Assembly (NCBI GenBank): GCA_014529385.2
Contig: CM043967.1
Location: 79,505,278-79,569,277 of the forward strand
Origin: Adiantum capillus-veneris
Taxonomy: Eukaryota > Streptophyta > Polypodiopsida > Polypodiales > Pteridaceae
DNA length: 64,000 nt
Direction of reading: 5' to 3'
Both the position numbers and the translations under genes were made by a program. The notes below the pieces were generated by a model that did not search any database, was not told the origin of the DNA, and saw nothing but the letters and a program-made list of their open reading frames with translations. Of this stretch, positions 1-11,207 are shown piece by piece (position 1 is the stretch's first letter; the number at the start of each line of letters is the position of its first letter).

Positions 1-296
1 AGTCAAATTGGGTTGCATATTGAGGACCATTAATATAAAAGTGCTGTTGCAGGTGATTTTTAGGGTGATTGCAGACTTGGGTTTATGTTGCAGATTGCAA
101 GTATGAGTGGGAGTGAGACACTACATGCAAGCGACACAATTTCTTGGGGGTGTTCAGCTGGTTCGAGCTCCCATCGGGGTGTGCCCCGTATCATACTATT
201 ACCTGTTGTATCAGAACTTTGTATTATTCACCAATGAGATCTCCCCTTCTCTCTTTATCACATCTCTGTTATCACTGTAATTCTATTATTTCCCTT
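1..296. other. No recognisable feature
   Basis: No motif was recognised here. It may be more of the degraded pol region that becomes readable from about 297. Confidence 0.4.
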
Positions 297-692
297 CCTA
301 TGACATTCGATAAGCCAGGGAAAACACATTGTGGGGATGATTTCCTCTCCAAAAGCACTGAAGGGTATTCAAAAAGATCATTAAGAGATAAGCCAGTAGA
401 TGCTAAACTTTTCTAGAGCTCAGTAGACAAGATAACCGTCAAAGAGTTCAAGAAGGGAGATTTTGTATTGCTATATTAGTCTAAGCTAGGACCAAAGAAG
501 CTGAATTTGAAAATAGCTTGGTTAGGACCATATGAAGTGGATTGGGTATTCTCAAATGGCATAGTCAAATTAAGAGATTTATCTGGGTTAGTGTTGCCTA
601 GAGTATACAATGGGGTCAAGATCCAGCTATACTCTGCCATATCAGAGGAAACACCAATGATCCCAAAGCTAGCATTCCCATCAAAATTAGAA
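297..692 (+). pseudogene. Ty3/gypsy pol remnant: RNase H end fused to integrase tail
   Basis: One reading frame holds two pieces that are normally several hundred residues apart. At about 300-414 it reads PGKTHCGDDFLSKSTEG, which resembles the end of a gypsy RNase H domain. At about 440-692 it reads KEFKKGDFVLLY, then LKIAWLGPYEVDWVFSNG and VNGVKIQLY-like text, which resembles the integrase C-terminal tail. The integrase catalytic core between them is missing, so an in-frame internal deletion is inferred. Two TAG stops (about 414 and 476) interrupt the frame. The accessory ORF at 1212-1868 follows on the same strand and may belong to the same element. The family call rests on motif resemblance only. 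Confidence 0.6.
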
Positions 693-1211
693 TAAAGAAC
701 CTCTGAATCTATTTCACATCATGCTAGAGTTCTAGAAGCCAATTGATTTAGGAGAAAAACCCAGTATTATTTGGAAACAAGATGTCTCGGGATCACTACC
801 ATTTGACAATCATAAAGGTGAAAGGCTATTAGTGGGCTATTATTAGGAAAATCGAACAGTATCCAAGTAATGCATATGCATCTCGATGAATGCATGCAGG
901 ACACGTGGCTCACAACGACCTGAAAACCAAGGGAGCAAGGTTATGGTGCATTCATGGTGCATATAAAGATTACCTTGTGAAAGGTGCATGAAACTTCACT
1001 TCTCACTCACGCTCTTGCACAACTCAACTATGCATCCCAACCTTCTTCGTCATCACCATATACATAGCAAACTAGTAGCTTGGCACCTTCTTCATCTTAT
1101 ACTATCACACGCTCATGCTCTAAGCATGGTACTTCGAAGTTCTTGGTTTTTTCTTTGACCACCATTGCATCGTCTATATATATCTTGTAGCAAAACTGGG
1201 AAGAAACAAGG
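693..1211. other. Non-coding spacer between pol remnant and accessory ORF
   Basis: There are no open frames of note. By position it corresponds to the stretch between integrase and the accessory ORF in the larger element at 45-62 kb. Confidence 0.35.
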
Positions 1212-1868
1212 ATGTCCAAAACAAGGAAGATAGATGAGCAGGAAAATGAGGAGCAGATTACACAGCAACATGCACAAAACACTGAACAAGAAAGTATCAT
1301 ACGTTACACAAAGATTGGCAAGTATGTGTTTCACATTAATGAGAAAACTTCACTCAACCTCTAGGATTTAGGGGTTGTAGTGGAAGCTACCAGAGTAGGG
1401 TGTGATACAAAGATCATCAAGCAAGTTATCAACACCTTTGATGTCAGAAGTGGCATTGCTAAGATCGATGGGAGGGCAGTGCAAGCTACAACAGCAGCTT
1501 TGGTGCATGTTCTTAGGATTTCTTATAGTCCAGAGGCCAAGCCATGCACATTTAAGGAGGTCAGCAGGCATCTCAAGGAAGATGTTGAAGCATTAAGGAA
1601 TAGGAAAAAGGGGGCCCAATGAGTCCCAGTAACAACACCGTAGTACTCCCAAGTATACAAATTTGTTATTGAATCTCTTAGCTTGAAAAACAACCCTACA
1701 TATATAGCTGAAAAGTTGTTCACAATGCTACTCAACCACCTGAAAGATAACAAAGCAAAGATTGATCTGGCTACACCATTACATAGCAGCTTGATTCAGC
1801 AAACTACTAAGGTCAAGACACAACATCAAAAAAATTTTAAAGCATGGTATGCTTGGACATTCCTTTAG
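1212..1868 (+). pseudogene. Accessory ORF downstream of integrase (retroelement ORF3-like)
   Basis: A single frame of about 219 codons runs from an ATG at 1212, broken by TAG at about 1361, TGA at 1620 and TAG at about 1639. Readable parts include IIRYTKIGKYVFHINEKTSL, IKQVINTFDVRSGIAKIDGR and VYKFVIESLSLKNNPTYIAE. The pattern of hydrophobic positions and the domain order resemble the N-terminal domain of the accessory ORF at 48.65-49.49 kb (minus strand). There, DFQKAYQILSTIKENDITRI and ARLYHQHFHFLAKRPSRYTT occupy matching places, and both ORFs lie downstream of an integrase tail. The function is unknown. I infer a retrotransposon accessory protein, not a host gene. Confidence 0.5.
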
Positions 1869-2517
1869 TGGGCCACTTGCATCCCACAAAACCCCAACTT
1901 CCAAGGCTACTTAGGTCTAGAACAAGGCTTCAGGGAGCACTGTTGGCACCATCTAGGACAACACAAATCAACAAGATACCCCGCCTAATGAGTTAGCCCT
2001 CATCAACAAAATATAGTTGAACTTACTGAGTTCAATAAAGGAGGCACCTGTGCAAATGTAACAACCCTTGCAGTGTCGTATTGCTTTGCTTCCATGATGA
2101 GAAACATGTATAAAGATTACCATTTTTAGGAATGCCATGACTGCAGGATATGTACAACATAGGCATACCAACGAAGGGTTTGAACACATGCAATTAATGA
2201 GTTTTTATCCAAATGTAATCACCTGAGCTTGCACTAATGTGATCTAGAAAGCACATGAGTGCTTGAGGAGCTTATGGCTGAAATGTATGTCAAATATGGT
2301 GTTCTTATGAGGAAACGTTGTATTCTTGAGGATCTTTTGGCTTAAAATTATGTTGCCTTTCACCAAGTGTAAGGCCAAAGTGAATGCCAAGTGAGAAGCA
2401 TTAATCATGTGGCCGCCCTTGAGGAGCTTGGGTAATGGCCACCCGCTTGAAGGTCACCCAATATGGCCAAAGTGGGAGAAGAAAAGTTTTGTCAACTTGC
2501 GGAGCAAGGAGGGAAGA

Positions 2518-2527
2518 GTATATAAAT
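2518..2527 (+). promoter_or_regulatory. TATA-box-like motif
   Basis: Reads GTATATAAATCCC in an otherwise non-coding region downstream of retroelement remains. It would fit the U3/R boundary of an LTR. Nothing else confirms promoter activity. Confidence 0.3.
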
Positions 2528-3407
2528 CCCACATGGGGGAAATGAGACTAAAAATCACCCAATAAGAGCAAATGGGGGACACTCTCATAAGCATCACAAA
2601 GAGAGAGAGTTTTGTTGGGCTCATGAGGGCTCGTGGAGGTTTCTCCCTTGCATTGTGGATGACCTGGTTTCATGCCCAAGCACGTGGGTGGTCTTCATGT
2701 GAACGGGGGAACACTTTCCTTGTGTCTCGTGTCGACACTGTTTCCCACGGGTCAGAGGTCGCAACATAAAACAACATTTTTATATACACGATAAGAGGAG
2801 ACTTTCACAACGTCGTGACTGGCTTCCCCCACTTCATGCAAACTAAAAAAAAATAGCAAGATGATTTAGAGGCTCGACCTCATGCAAGAAGTAAGGAAGA
2901 AGTGATAGTTCAGAGGCATGAAGAGTTTTCATGAAGAAGAAGAGGAGAGTTTTTTTGGTGTATGTGCATAGAGAGTATTTTTTCGATCTTGACAGTACAA
3001 GCAAGAGCTCATGGATTTGTTTTGTTCCTATTTTGGTGAATTAAATTTACTCAAAGGGGAAGGAGAACTCTGGGAGTTAGTAGATTTTTTTCAATCATCA
3101 ATAGATTCTTTCAAGGTTGAAGCTTTCAATATCTTCAATCATCAATGGGAATTTGCACAGCTTTTCATATCTTCAATTATCACATCCTAGAGAAAAATTC
3201 CCTATGTCTTTTATGAATGGATTGTACCTATTGGAAAAGCATTGACAAGGATAGAGGTGACAGGATAAGAGGTAGCTGGAGGAAGATTGTGCCCTCATCT
3301 GTGAATTCTTGAGCCGTTAACGATCAACTTTTTTAATCAACATTGTATTCAAGATGATCTCTATCGGTTTTAAGTTTTTAAGGTGTCTATTGTGCGTTAT
3401 TTGCTAT

Positions 3408-3408
<1 letters not shown>

Positions 3409-3499
<91 letters not shown>
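3409..3499. repeat. (TC)n microsatellite
   Basis: About 45 uninterrupted CT/TC units. The overlapping open frame (Leu/Ser repeats) is an artefact of the dinucleotide repeat. Confidence 0.97.
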
Positions 3500-3501
<2 letters not shown>

Positions 3502-4379
3502 GGCTCGGTCAATAGCACAACATAATTCAATTTCCATACCAAATCCTTATTCTGTGAGAGTTATGGAATGCTGAGGATTATGGTTATAAACATCATTTGT
3601 AATAAGTAGGTAGTCTTGTAGCAGATGCTGGGGTGCAATGGCACTTCAAGATTGTAAATACCAATCCATTTGACCCCTCAAACTTTATTTTAGGTTTAAC
3701 CTAAGGTGACCTTAGTATATAAGGTACCTAGGTCATTTTGTAAAGAGAACTTTTATCATAATGATAAGTTTTAAGGTGTCGTCGATTGTCTATGAGAGAG
3801 AAAGAGAGTGAGCGTGAGATTCATCCTGGTGCTACTCCTTGCTCGTTCATCACATTGTAGATCCAACTTCACCATCACGCTAGCCTCGACAAGAGCTATG
3901 TGACAACGCCAACTATTCCTTTTGAAAAAAAGCAAACACGCTCATGCATCTATGAGCTATTTGCAGTTGTAAGTATAGAAAATGATGTTTGTTTTTTGCA
4001 TGCAAGTAGTCATTAGAATCGTGGCGACATAATCTACACATAGTTACTCATAGATTTTAGTTTCAAAAACTTTCAGAATTTGGATCTGTCTTTTTACTCG
4101 TTTTCTGCAGATGGGTCTAGAGCTAGGGTTTTGAGTGTAGAGGCTAGGGTCTAGATCTGTAGGAGTAGCTTTACTTTAGGTAAGTGATTTGATTATGATC
4201 TAGAGCTATTCATCATTGATTTATATGCTAAAGTGCTTGTTTGCATTCATGATCTCAAAAAAATTTTCTTTTGAGAAAAAAGTGCAATAAAAAGAGTTAT
4301 GTTGATAGTTTTCCATGATTGATTGATGTTGAGCATATAAGAGAGCATGTGCAAGGGTTCTGTGAAGAAAACCAGTAAT

Positions 4380-5139
4380 GTTGTAAACATAGTCATTATA
4401 CGCATCTAATGTCTCAAGAGGCATCTAGAGACCACAATTGAAAAAATTGTCTACACCAGTGTGTTTAGAAGGGGGGTTTTACCCTAAGTACACCTTGAAT
4501 CTAAAGTTTTGAACAACTTTTAACACCCAAAAGACAAAATACACATTGCCAAAAACAGGAAAAAAAAAGAAAAACTTATGCTTCTGAGCACATTTATGTA
4601 TGAAAACTGGTAGAAGTGCTTGAAAACCAATGCTAGATACTTGGGGATGCTTGTGAATGGCTTCTGTCCAAAAATTCATCAACAGACATCATACGCATGT
4701 GATGTCTAAGGGGTGATTTTGGCAGCCAAAATGAGGTTTTGACATTATGCCCATCTTCTGCATGTTGTGTTGAACACATACACCAAATTTCATGTCATTT
4801 GGACTTATAGACTCAAAGTTAAGAGGATTTGACTCTTTCAAAGGATTTCCTTGTGAAAAAATGATGATTTTGTCCAATTTTGACATCCAAAATCTGTTGT
4901 GAGCTCATATTTTTGTTTCACACACTAAGGGGCACCTCTGGTAGAAACATAACTAAATTATGAGCCAAAAGACTTTATATGCGTATAATGTGTTCGAGGC
5001 CAGATTTGAGGTCAAAAGTTACATCTGAGTGCACCCTTTTGATCTACAACACATAGACATCATATGCATATGAAGTCTCAATGGCAAATCTGAAAGTCAA
5101 ATTTCACTTTTGACCACATAGGGGGGTGGAAAATGATGT
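4380..5139 (+). other. 5' leader of old plus-strand gypsy element, left part
   Basis: Non-coding sequence with phrases that recur at 14356-15390, such as AAAAGACTTTATATGCGTAT and TTTTGACATCCAAAAT. This shows that the two stretches were one leader, split by the Tat-like insertion at 5140-14355. A palindrome with core TATATGCATATA, flanked by AGAC and GTCT, occurs at about 4389, 4684, 4970 and 5055. Confidence 0.55.
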
Positions 5140-5349
5140 TGACGGGAGCAAAGTGAACCTCGAACCCCGGCGGCCTCTAAAACACCGGGGACCGAATGGC
5201 GCGCCTCGAGCCTGTCATGGTAAAGCAAACAGGGGGCACCACCTAGCTTCAGCGGCTAGGACCCAAACAACACACCACCATAACAAAGTTTTCATCCAAG
5301 AGAGATGGATGCTTGGGAGTAATGATGAAAAGGAAAGGGAATGAGATCA

Positions 5350-5400
<51 letters not shown>

Positions 5401-6714
5401 GGAAGGGGGTATAGCGGCTTAGTACTTAGGCATCACAAAAGGATGGCGAATCCGCACACCCTTCACACATACACAAGCTCACTCCAAAACACAAGACTAG
5501 GTGGCGATTCCGCACACCTCACATGGGCAAAACATTGCAAGAAAACATACTCACAAAACCTCAAGCTTTATTTAGAGAATTAGGCGATGAAATGGGGAGC
5601 ATAGGGTAGGGGAATGAGAAGCGAGAGAGTGGTAGAGCACATGGTGGATAGGTGGGAGTTGATGGCGAAGACTCGCATGAGGATTATGGCCATCATCCTT
5701 CATTTAGTTGCCCTTCATCTTCCATAGCCAAGGGTGTAGAGGTCATGCTCAAGACAAGCATGGTGATTGCGGTGATGGTGATGGTGTGGGTGTGTGTGTG
5801 TGCACTAGGCACACACAGTGCATAGTGTGTTCTTTGGTGATGTTGTGTGTTTTTGTGTGATGGTGACCCCTCTTTATATAGGGGAGGAGGGGGGAGAAAT
5901 TCTAGAATTTAGAAATGAAGAAATCATTATCTACATAGGCCATGTGACTGTGGGCCCCACTTGTCTGGCTGTGTGTATATGTGCCAGAACAACAGTCTCA
6001 TGAGAGAGAGACTAAGAGAGAGAGATGGGTTGATGAAAAAAAGTGAGAGGTGACATGGAGAATAAAGTAATTACAAGAGGGGAGAGAGGGGAGTGTGTTA
6101 AGAGGTGAATCTGTGTGCAGATGTGTGTGAACACAAGAAAAATCAGGTAACCACCGGGTGGGGATGGGTCTGTGGGCACCTTTTTCAGTGAAACTGAGTG
6201 TGTGTGAGTGTGGGGGAGGTTATTTAGCTACAAGACAAGAGACATGGCGCACTTTAGAGAGAGGGGGGGGTATTTGGGTCATGGGATATGATAGGAGAGA
6301 GAAAGAGGGGGTGAGGTATACTATTTTGGAAGATAGGGTAAGTTGCATGTGAGTTAGGGTGCATTATTGGTGAGTTATAATGCATTATTGGTGAGAGGTG
6401 GGGTAGCTTGAGGGGAGAGAGAAAGGAGAAAGGACAAGGGGAAGAGAGAGGGGGTTGACCTTTTGAGTGGAGGAGAGGAAAAGGGACACCCGGCGGGGCA
6501 ACAGTGAAGAAAAAGGAGGCAAGGTGGGGATGGGCTACCCCGCAGGCATGAGGTGGCCTATTTTACCTTTCTTATATATTTACATAATCATACTTTATTT
6601 TTTTCTTACTTTTTCCAATGCTTTTTTATCACTCCCTCCCTAAGAGGGGGTTTTCATGGGGTGGGGACGAGAAAAGAGGGGTATGGGAGCTTGGCTTGTG
6701 AAAAGCCCCCATCA
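5140..6714 (-). repeat. 3' LTR of Tat-like element
   Basis: Direct copy of 12792-14355. It contains a minus-strand TATA box (CTATATAAAGAGGGG, about 5871-5885) and a GA microsatellite at 5353-5397. Open frames within it are not coding. Confidence 0.93.
5353..5397. repeat. (GA)n microsatellite in LTR
   Basis: The GA run is present in both LTRs but longer here than at 13004-13041, so it has changed length since insertion. Confidence 0.95.
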
Positions 6715-6730
6715 TTAGCCCTCCCCTTTT
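6715..6730 (-). promoter_or_regulatory. Polypurine tract of Tat-like element
   Basis: Read on the minus strand, AAAAGGGGAGGGCTAA lies directly against the 3' LTR start (TGATGGGGGC). This is the expected place for plus-strand priming during reverse transcription. Confidence 0.8.
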
Positions 6731-6759
6731 GGCTAGAGGCATTCATGTCTCTAGCTCAT

Positions 6760-8058
6760 CTGTTTGATCATTATCGTCGGAGGTGGTGGCTGATGGTGTG
6801 TTCTCATCTGGAATGTCAATTGGTGGAGCCTGGTCAAATCGAAGAAAATAAGGTTTAAGTCGCCAACCATTTACCCTGGTTTTATGAAGTTTTCCATCAG
6901 CCTCCATAAGCTAGTAGCTTCCATTGGCATACTTTTTCCTGACGATGAAAGGACCTTCCCATCGGAGTAGGAGTTTCTTATCCTTGCGCGTGTCGAAGCG
7001 ATTGTCGTAGCGGAGCACCAACATTCCTTTCTTCAATTATTTTTTCCGGAGATGCTCGTTAAAGCTAAGCCGTCTATGCTCTGCTTGTGCTGCATAATAA
7101 TTTATTGCTTCTTCTCTGTCCAGCTGCAGTCTTTCCAAGTTGATGATGAGATCTCTCAAATGCATGTTGGGCTGCTGAAGCTGGCTTGCCATTACTTTGA
7201 GACTTTGTAGTTGCACTTCAATGGGCAAGATTGCTTCCTTACCAGATACTAGATGATACGGTGTGAATCCCAAGGATGTACGAAATGAAGTTCTGTAGGC
7301 CCATAAAGCTGGTAGTAAATACTTATCCCAGTCTCCGGGATGATTGTTTACCTGCTTGGTAATAATTTTAGAAACCATTCCATTTACTTTTTCAACTAGG
7401 CCATTACATTGAGGGTAATATGGTGAAGAGTGCCTCCTTGTAATGCCAAGTTTCTGCATTAATTCTCCTACCAAGTCTGCTCTGAAACGAGGCCCTCTAT
7501 CAGAGATGATCTCTAAAGGTGTGCCAAACCTACAGCATATGTGCTCGTAGATAAATTTAGCTACCTCTACCGCTGTGATTCTAGTGGTGGTTGTAGCCTT
7601 TGTCCATCTAGTCATGTAGTCGACCCCCTAGGTAATGGCCCAATGGCATCGATATCCCATTTTTCAAATGGGCCATATGAGAGAATAGGTGTCAGTGGTT
7701 CAGGCATAAGTGACCTAGTACCGGCCTTTTGACACAACTTACATGTTTTGCACCAGTGGTGTACATCACGGTTGAGGCTAGGCCATATGAAGCCTGCCTG
7801 CAAGATTTTCCTACTTGTTATGTCTAGGGCAAAGTGACCACCACAAACCCCATCGTGACAGCTAGCAATTACTCTCGTGATTTCCTTAGAGAGAGGGACC
7901 TTCCTGAGTATTTGGTCCTTACCCTTACAATACAAACCGTCATTGATGAGTCGATACCTTGTGGCCTTCCGCGTCAGCCATTGCTTCTGTCCCTTTGTTA
8001 AATCTAATGGGCATTCCCCTGTTTCCAAAAAAATGCATGATGTCAGGCAAGGCATCAC
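6760..8058 (-). pseudogene. Integrase domain of Tat-like pol, frameshifted
   Basis: The integrase inserts retrotransposon cDNA into the genome. The H2C2 zinc-binding module is visible (HDGVCGGHF with CKTCKLC, about 7720-7830). Catalytic residues are present: Asp in WDIDAIGPL, Asp in EIISDRGPRF and Glu in CNGLVEKVNG. The reading frame changes at about 7625 in a run of five C (plus strand), between the first and second catalytic Asp. After a TAA at about 7034 the same frame continues into the C-terminal tail (LVLRYDNRFDTRKDKKLLL, then WEGPFIVRKKYANGSY) to about 6780, with one more stop. There is no chromodomain. Confidence 0.85.
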
Positions 8059-8614
8059 TTCCTTGAAATAGAGGGAGCTTTAGTTTTATTGCTCCAACCA
8101 CCACCTCCTGTAGTCTTTCACTTGCTAGGGCATCTGCTTCTTGGTTTTGAGCCCTTGGGATATGGTGTAATTGAACTTCTTCAAACTTACCCAACAAGGT
8201 TTTTACACCACTTAAGTGAGTCCTTAAACTAGGATTCTTGCATGTCCATGCTCCATTTACTTGCCTTACCAGAAGTAGAGCATCCCCAAATACATTAAGG
8301 CGTTGTACACCTTGCGAGACGCACCATTGTAGACCCTTGGTTAGTGCTGCATACTCAGCTTCATTGTTAGAATGTGAATCTAACAATTGGCCCAACGAAA
8401 ATACCTTTGTCCCTTTGTCATCAAAGACCACTATGCCTGCAGCTGCTTTGTTGGACGCTCGCTTGTAGGCTCCATCAAAGTAGAGAGAGTATGCTCCTTC
8501 TACCATCCGTGGTACTGGAGGTAATCGGACTTCTCCTTCCTTAGATTGCTTCTCCTTCCTTTCAAATACTTGGTAGGTCATGAGTCCCCCCAAACTTGCC
8601 CTTGTCGTGCTTTC
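7940..8614 (-). CDS. Additional plant-type RNase H (aRNH) of Tat-like pol
   Basis: A ribonuclease H-like domain of the reverse-transcriptase-associated RVT_3 type follows the normal gypsy RNase H. All four catalytic acidic positions can be seen: Asp in LYFDGAYK, Glu in NNEAEYAAL, Asp in NVFGDALLLVRQ and Asp in NQEADALASE. It is in the same frame as the RT ORF and separated from it by one TAG at about 8615-8625. Its 3' end runs past a T7 run (minus strand, about 8030) where the frame changes into integrase. Acquisition of such a domain is established for Tat/Ogre elements. It should remove the RNA strand during cDNA synthesis. Confidence 0.87.
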   Translation of the reverse strand, partial: ESTTRASLGGLMTYQVFERKEKQSKEGEVRLPPVPRMVEGAYSLYFDGAYKRASNKAAAGIVVFDDKGTKVFSLGQLLDSHSNNEAEYAALTKGLQWCVSQGVQRLNVFGDALLLVRQVNGAWTCKNPSLRTHLSGVKTLLGKFEEVQLHHIPRAQNQEADALASERLQEVVVGAIKLKLPLFQGSDALPDIMHFFGNRGMPIRFNKGTEAMADAEGHKVSTHQ

Positions 8615-8617
8615 TAC

Positions 8618-9925
8618 CTATACCGTGTAGTCAAACTCTTGCAGACGAACTAGCCATTTAGTAATTCTAGCAGACACATCCATGTGTTGTACAACATAGG
8701 GAAATATTTCATCCGTGGTTAGAATCACAAATTGCTTAGGCAGCAAATATGACCTAAACTTTGTAGTTGCAAATCTAAGAGCTAGGACAAAGTGTTCCAC
8801 ATGGGTGAAACCTTTCTCTCCTGCTGTCATCATTCGACTAGAGAAGTAGATTGGCCTCATGAAAGATGTCGTCGTATCCTTTTGGAGTAGCACAGCCCCC
8901 AATGAGTCATCACCAACACTTGAGGTGACATAGAATTTTTCATCCCACTTAGGTGGTGAGATAGTTGGCAGAGTGGCTAAGACCTCCTTTACCTTGTTGT
9001 AGTGATGTTCACTTTCCTCGTCCCAAGTGAAAGTTGATCTTTGAGTGAGTTGTTGCAGTGGTAGAACAAGTTGTGATAGTAGATGTATGAATCTACTTAA
9101 GTACCTCACCTTCTGTAGAAAAGAGACCAGTTGACGTGCGGTCGTTGGTGAAGGTAGGGCTATGAGTGCGGACACCTTACTTGGGTCGGCGTTGATACCT
9201 TTTGCTGAAATTTCATGGCCTAGTAGAATGACTTTACTCTCCCCAATGTGGCATTTATCCACATTTAATTGCCCACCTAGGCTCTGCAACCTGGCCAAAC
9301 CTTCAGTTACCTTTTCTAAATGTGAAATACGGGAGCTATATATACAAAAATCGTCAATGAACACTCTTATGGATGTTCCAAAGAACAGTTGAAAAACATA
9401 TGTGACATATCTTTGGAATGTGGCAGGTGCATTTGTGAGACAAAATGGCATAACCCTGTATGCAAAACAACCCCATGGCGTCATAAAAGTGGTTTTTAGC
9501 TGATCTTCCAAGGCTATGCGTATTTGAAAGTATCCAGAATAACCATCACAGACGGTATAGCATTCAAAACCCGCTACTTCATTCAGAATTTCATCCAAGA
9601 AAGGGAGAGGAAAGTGGTCTCTCTTTGTAGCTGCATTTAGTGCTTTGTAGTCAACACAGACCCTCCACTTACCATTCTTTCTAGGCGTCACCACTACGGG
9701 TGACACCCATTCTGAGTATTCTACAGGATAGATGAATCCCGCCTCCAGCAGTTTCCTTACCTCGGCCAAGAGTGCCTTTTCTTGTATGACCCCCAGTCGT
9801 CGTAGCTTTTGCACAACTGGTTTTGCCCCTTCCTTCAGCTTAATATGATGTTCCACCACTGTAATGCCTGTGATTCTTTCATAGTTGTCAATGAACAGGT
9901 TAGGAAATCCCATCAACATTTGCAA
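8618..9925 (-). CDS. Reverse transcriptase and degenerate gypsy RNase H of Tat-like pol
   Basis: About 435 codons open. RT motifs are present: WVSPVVVTPRKNGKWRVCVD, FPLPFLDEIL, and the active site as VFIDDFCIYS (an F-I-D-D form of the usual Y-x-D-D). The connected RNase H segment reads FYVTSSVGDDSLGAVLLQ, without the Asp expected at its start, so this RNase H is probably inactive. That fits the extra RNase H just downstream having taken over. The frame is reached from the protease by a shift near 9921-9927, in a run of six A (plus strand). Confidence 0.9.
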   Translation of the reverse strand: MQMLMGFPNLFIDNYERITGITVVEHHIKLKEGAKPVVQKLRRLGVIQEKALLAEVRKLLEAGFIYPVEYSEWVSPVVVTPRKNGKWRVCVDYKALNAATKRDHFPLPFLDEILNEVAGFECYTVCDGYSGYFQIRIALEDQLKTTFMTPWGCFAYRVMPFCLTNAPATFQRYVTYVFQLFFGTSIRVFIDDFCIYSSRISHLEKVTEGLARLQSLGGQLNVDKCHIGESKVILLGHEISAKGINADPSKVSALIALPSPTTARQLVSFLQKVRYLSRFIHLLSQLVLPLQQLTQRSTFTWDEESEHHYNKVKEVLATLPTISPPKWDEKFYVTSSVGDDSLGAVLLQKDTTTSFMRPIYFSSRMMTAGEKGFTHVEHFVLALRFATTKFRSYLLPKQFVILTTDEIFPYVVQHMDVSARITKWLVRLQEFDYTV

Positions 9926-11205
9926 AAAATATACCCTTCAACCTACTTCCTCCTAGGCCAGGTGATTTGCTCTCCTCTTCATTGGGTTGCCCTTTTGGTG
10001 ATGGATCACCAGTTGTGCTTACCCTTTGTGGATCCTTCATAATGATACCCATCACATCAATGGAACTGTCACTTTCGTCGGTGGATGTGGTCTCCTCCTC
10101 AAAACTGGAAGATTCGCTAGTGGTTTCATCTGCCGATGTTTCCAGATTCATTTGCTTCTGCTTGCCAATCCTCATGTCGTAGTAGATTGTCTCCCCTTTC
10201 TTACCGGTCATGCGTAGAAGGCCAGTACCCCAGTCCTGTTTTGCCTTCATGGCCATCAACCATGGCCTTCCCAAAATTAGTGGATAGCCCTCCCCCTTAG
10301 TAGGCATCACAAAAACATCTACCTCTACCTCAGTGCTGAAAGCTTTGATTTTCACGGAACTTACCACACCCACACACTTAACTTTTGCGTTGTTTGCCAT
10401 CTTTGCCTTGCATGGAGAAGGCCTGTCAACCTCGAGCCCTAATCGAAGCATCATAGCTTCGCTCATTACACAGATTTGTGAACCTCCATCAATGTAGGTG
10501 TTTCCAACCCTCTTTCCTTTTATGTTTACGTCGACAATTGGAAGGATGTCATCCATGTTGCATCCCGAAATTGCTCCGGCTACCTTTGTTTTGGAGCGTC
10601 TTGTACTTACCATTTTAGACCATTGTCGCCTTACTTTAGGTACAAGATGTAGCAGCTGTGGCCATGTAATCTTCGGTCCTTGCTCTGCCACATCCAATGT
10701 TAGATCATAGGGCTTAGAACTTTCCCCTAGCTGGAAGTCGGTGATGCCCAATTTCCGTCGTGGCCTGGATGGCCTCTTGCTAGTTTCTCCTCTCATGCTT
10801 CTCTCATCATCTGATTGTGTAGCTTTCTCCCTCCTAGCTCTTTTCACAGTCATGGCTTCAAGTGGTTGTAAAAAGGTTACCTTCTCCTTACCCTTGTCCC
10901 TCTCCTTTGCTCTGGGTGGATCCACTACTATGGCTTTTCCTTTCTCTTCTAGCCTTATGATGTTTACAGGGCGATCAGGTGGTGGGGCTGGTGGAAGAAG
11001 TGGGATGGATTCTTGTAGTGGTGTCTGGGGTGGACGTAGAATTTGTGTTGGTGGGGGTGGTGCTCGGGGTGGGGGTGTTCTTTGTCTAGGGGGTGACAAT
11101 TGGTTCCTCCTACCTCCTCTATTATAGTTTTGTCGTGGTTTGGGACAGTAGTACATACCGTGACCGTCTTCTCCACAGTTGTAGCAATGATACTCCCTAT
11201 TTTGT
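9900..11205 (-). CDS. Zinc knuckle, proline-rich linker and retropepsin of Tat-like pol
   Basis: The segment begins with a canonical CCHC knuckle, CYNCGEDGHGMYYC (about 11140-11185), then a Pro/Arg-rich linker and a basic segment. The aspartic protease domain lies at about 10240-10530. Its active site reads TYIDGGSQICVMS (Gly in place of the usual Thr/Ser) and the later motif is PLILGRPWL. It is in frame with gag but separated from it by a TGA at 11206-11208. An acidic Ser/Glu-rich segment follows before the shift to the RT frame. The protease should cleave the polyprotein; whether the DGG site is active is uncertain. Confidence 0.82.
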
Positions 11206-11207
11206 TG

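Larger units (their letters stand above)
1869..4379. other. Non-coding, LTR-like region
   Basis: No convincing coding region. It holds a TATA-box-like sequence (2518-2527), followed by a TC microsatellite (3409-3499) and a second TATATAAGG at about 3715. TGTTGGCACC near 1941 could be an LTR start after the accessory ORF, but no second copy is in the window to prove it. Short open frames here are low-complexity or lack any motif. Confidence 0.35.

Noticed and set aside
3383-3574. Plus-strand ORF rich in Ser-Leu
   Set aside because: It is a translation of the TC microsatellite.
6553-6858. 101-codon plus-strand ORF across the LTR/PPT junction
   Set aside because: It spans the LTR end and the antisense of the integrase tail; no motif.
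10741-11127. 128-codon plus-strand ORF
   Set aside because: It is the antisense of the Pro-rich linker in the Tat-like pol, which has recognised domains on the other strand.
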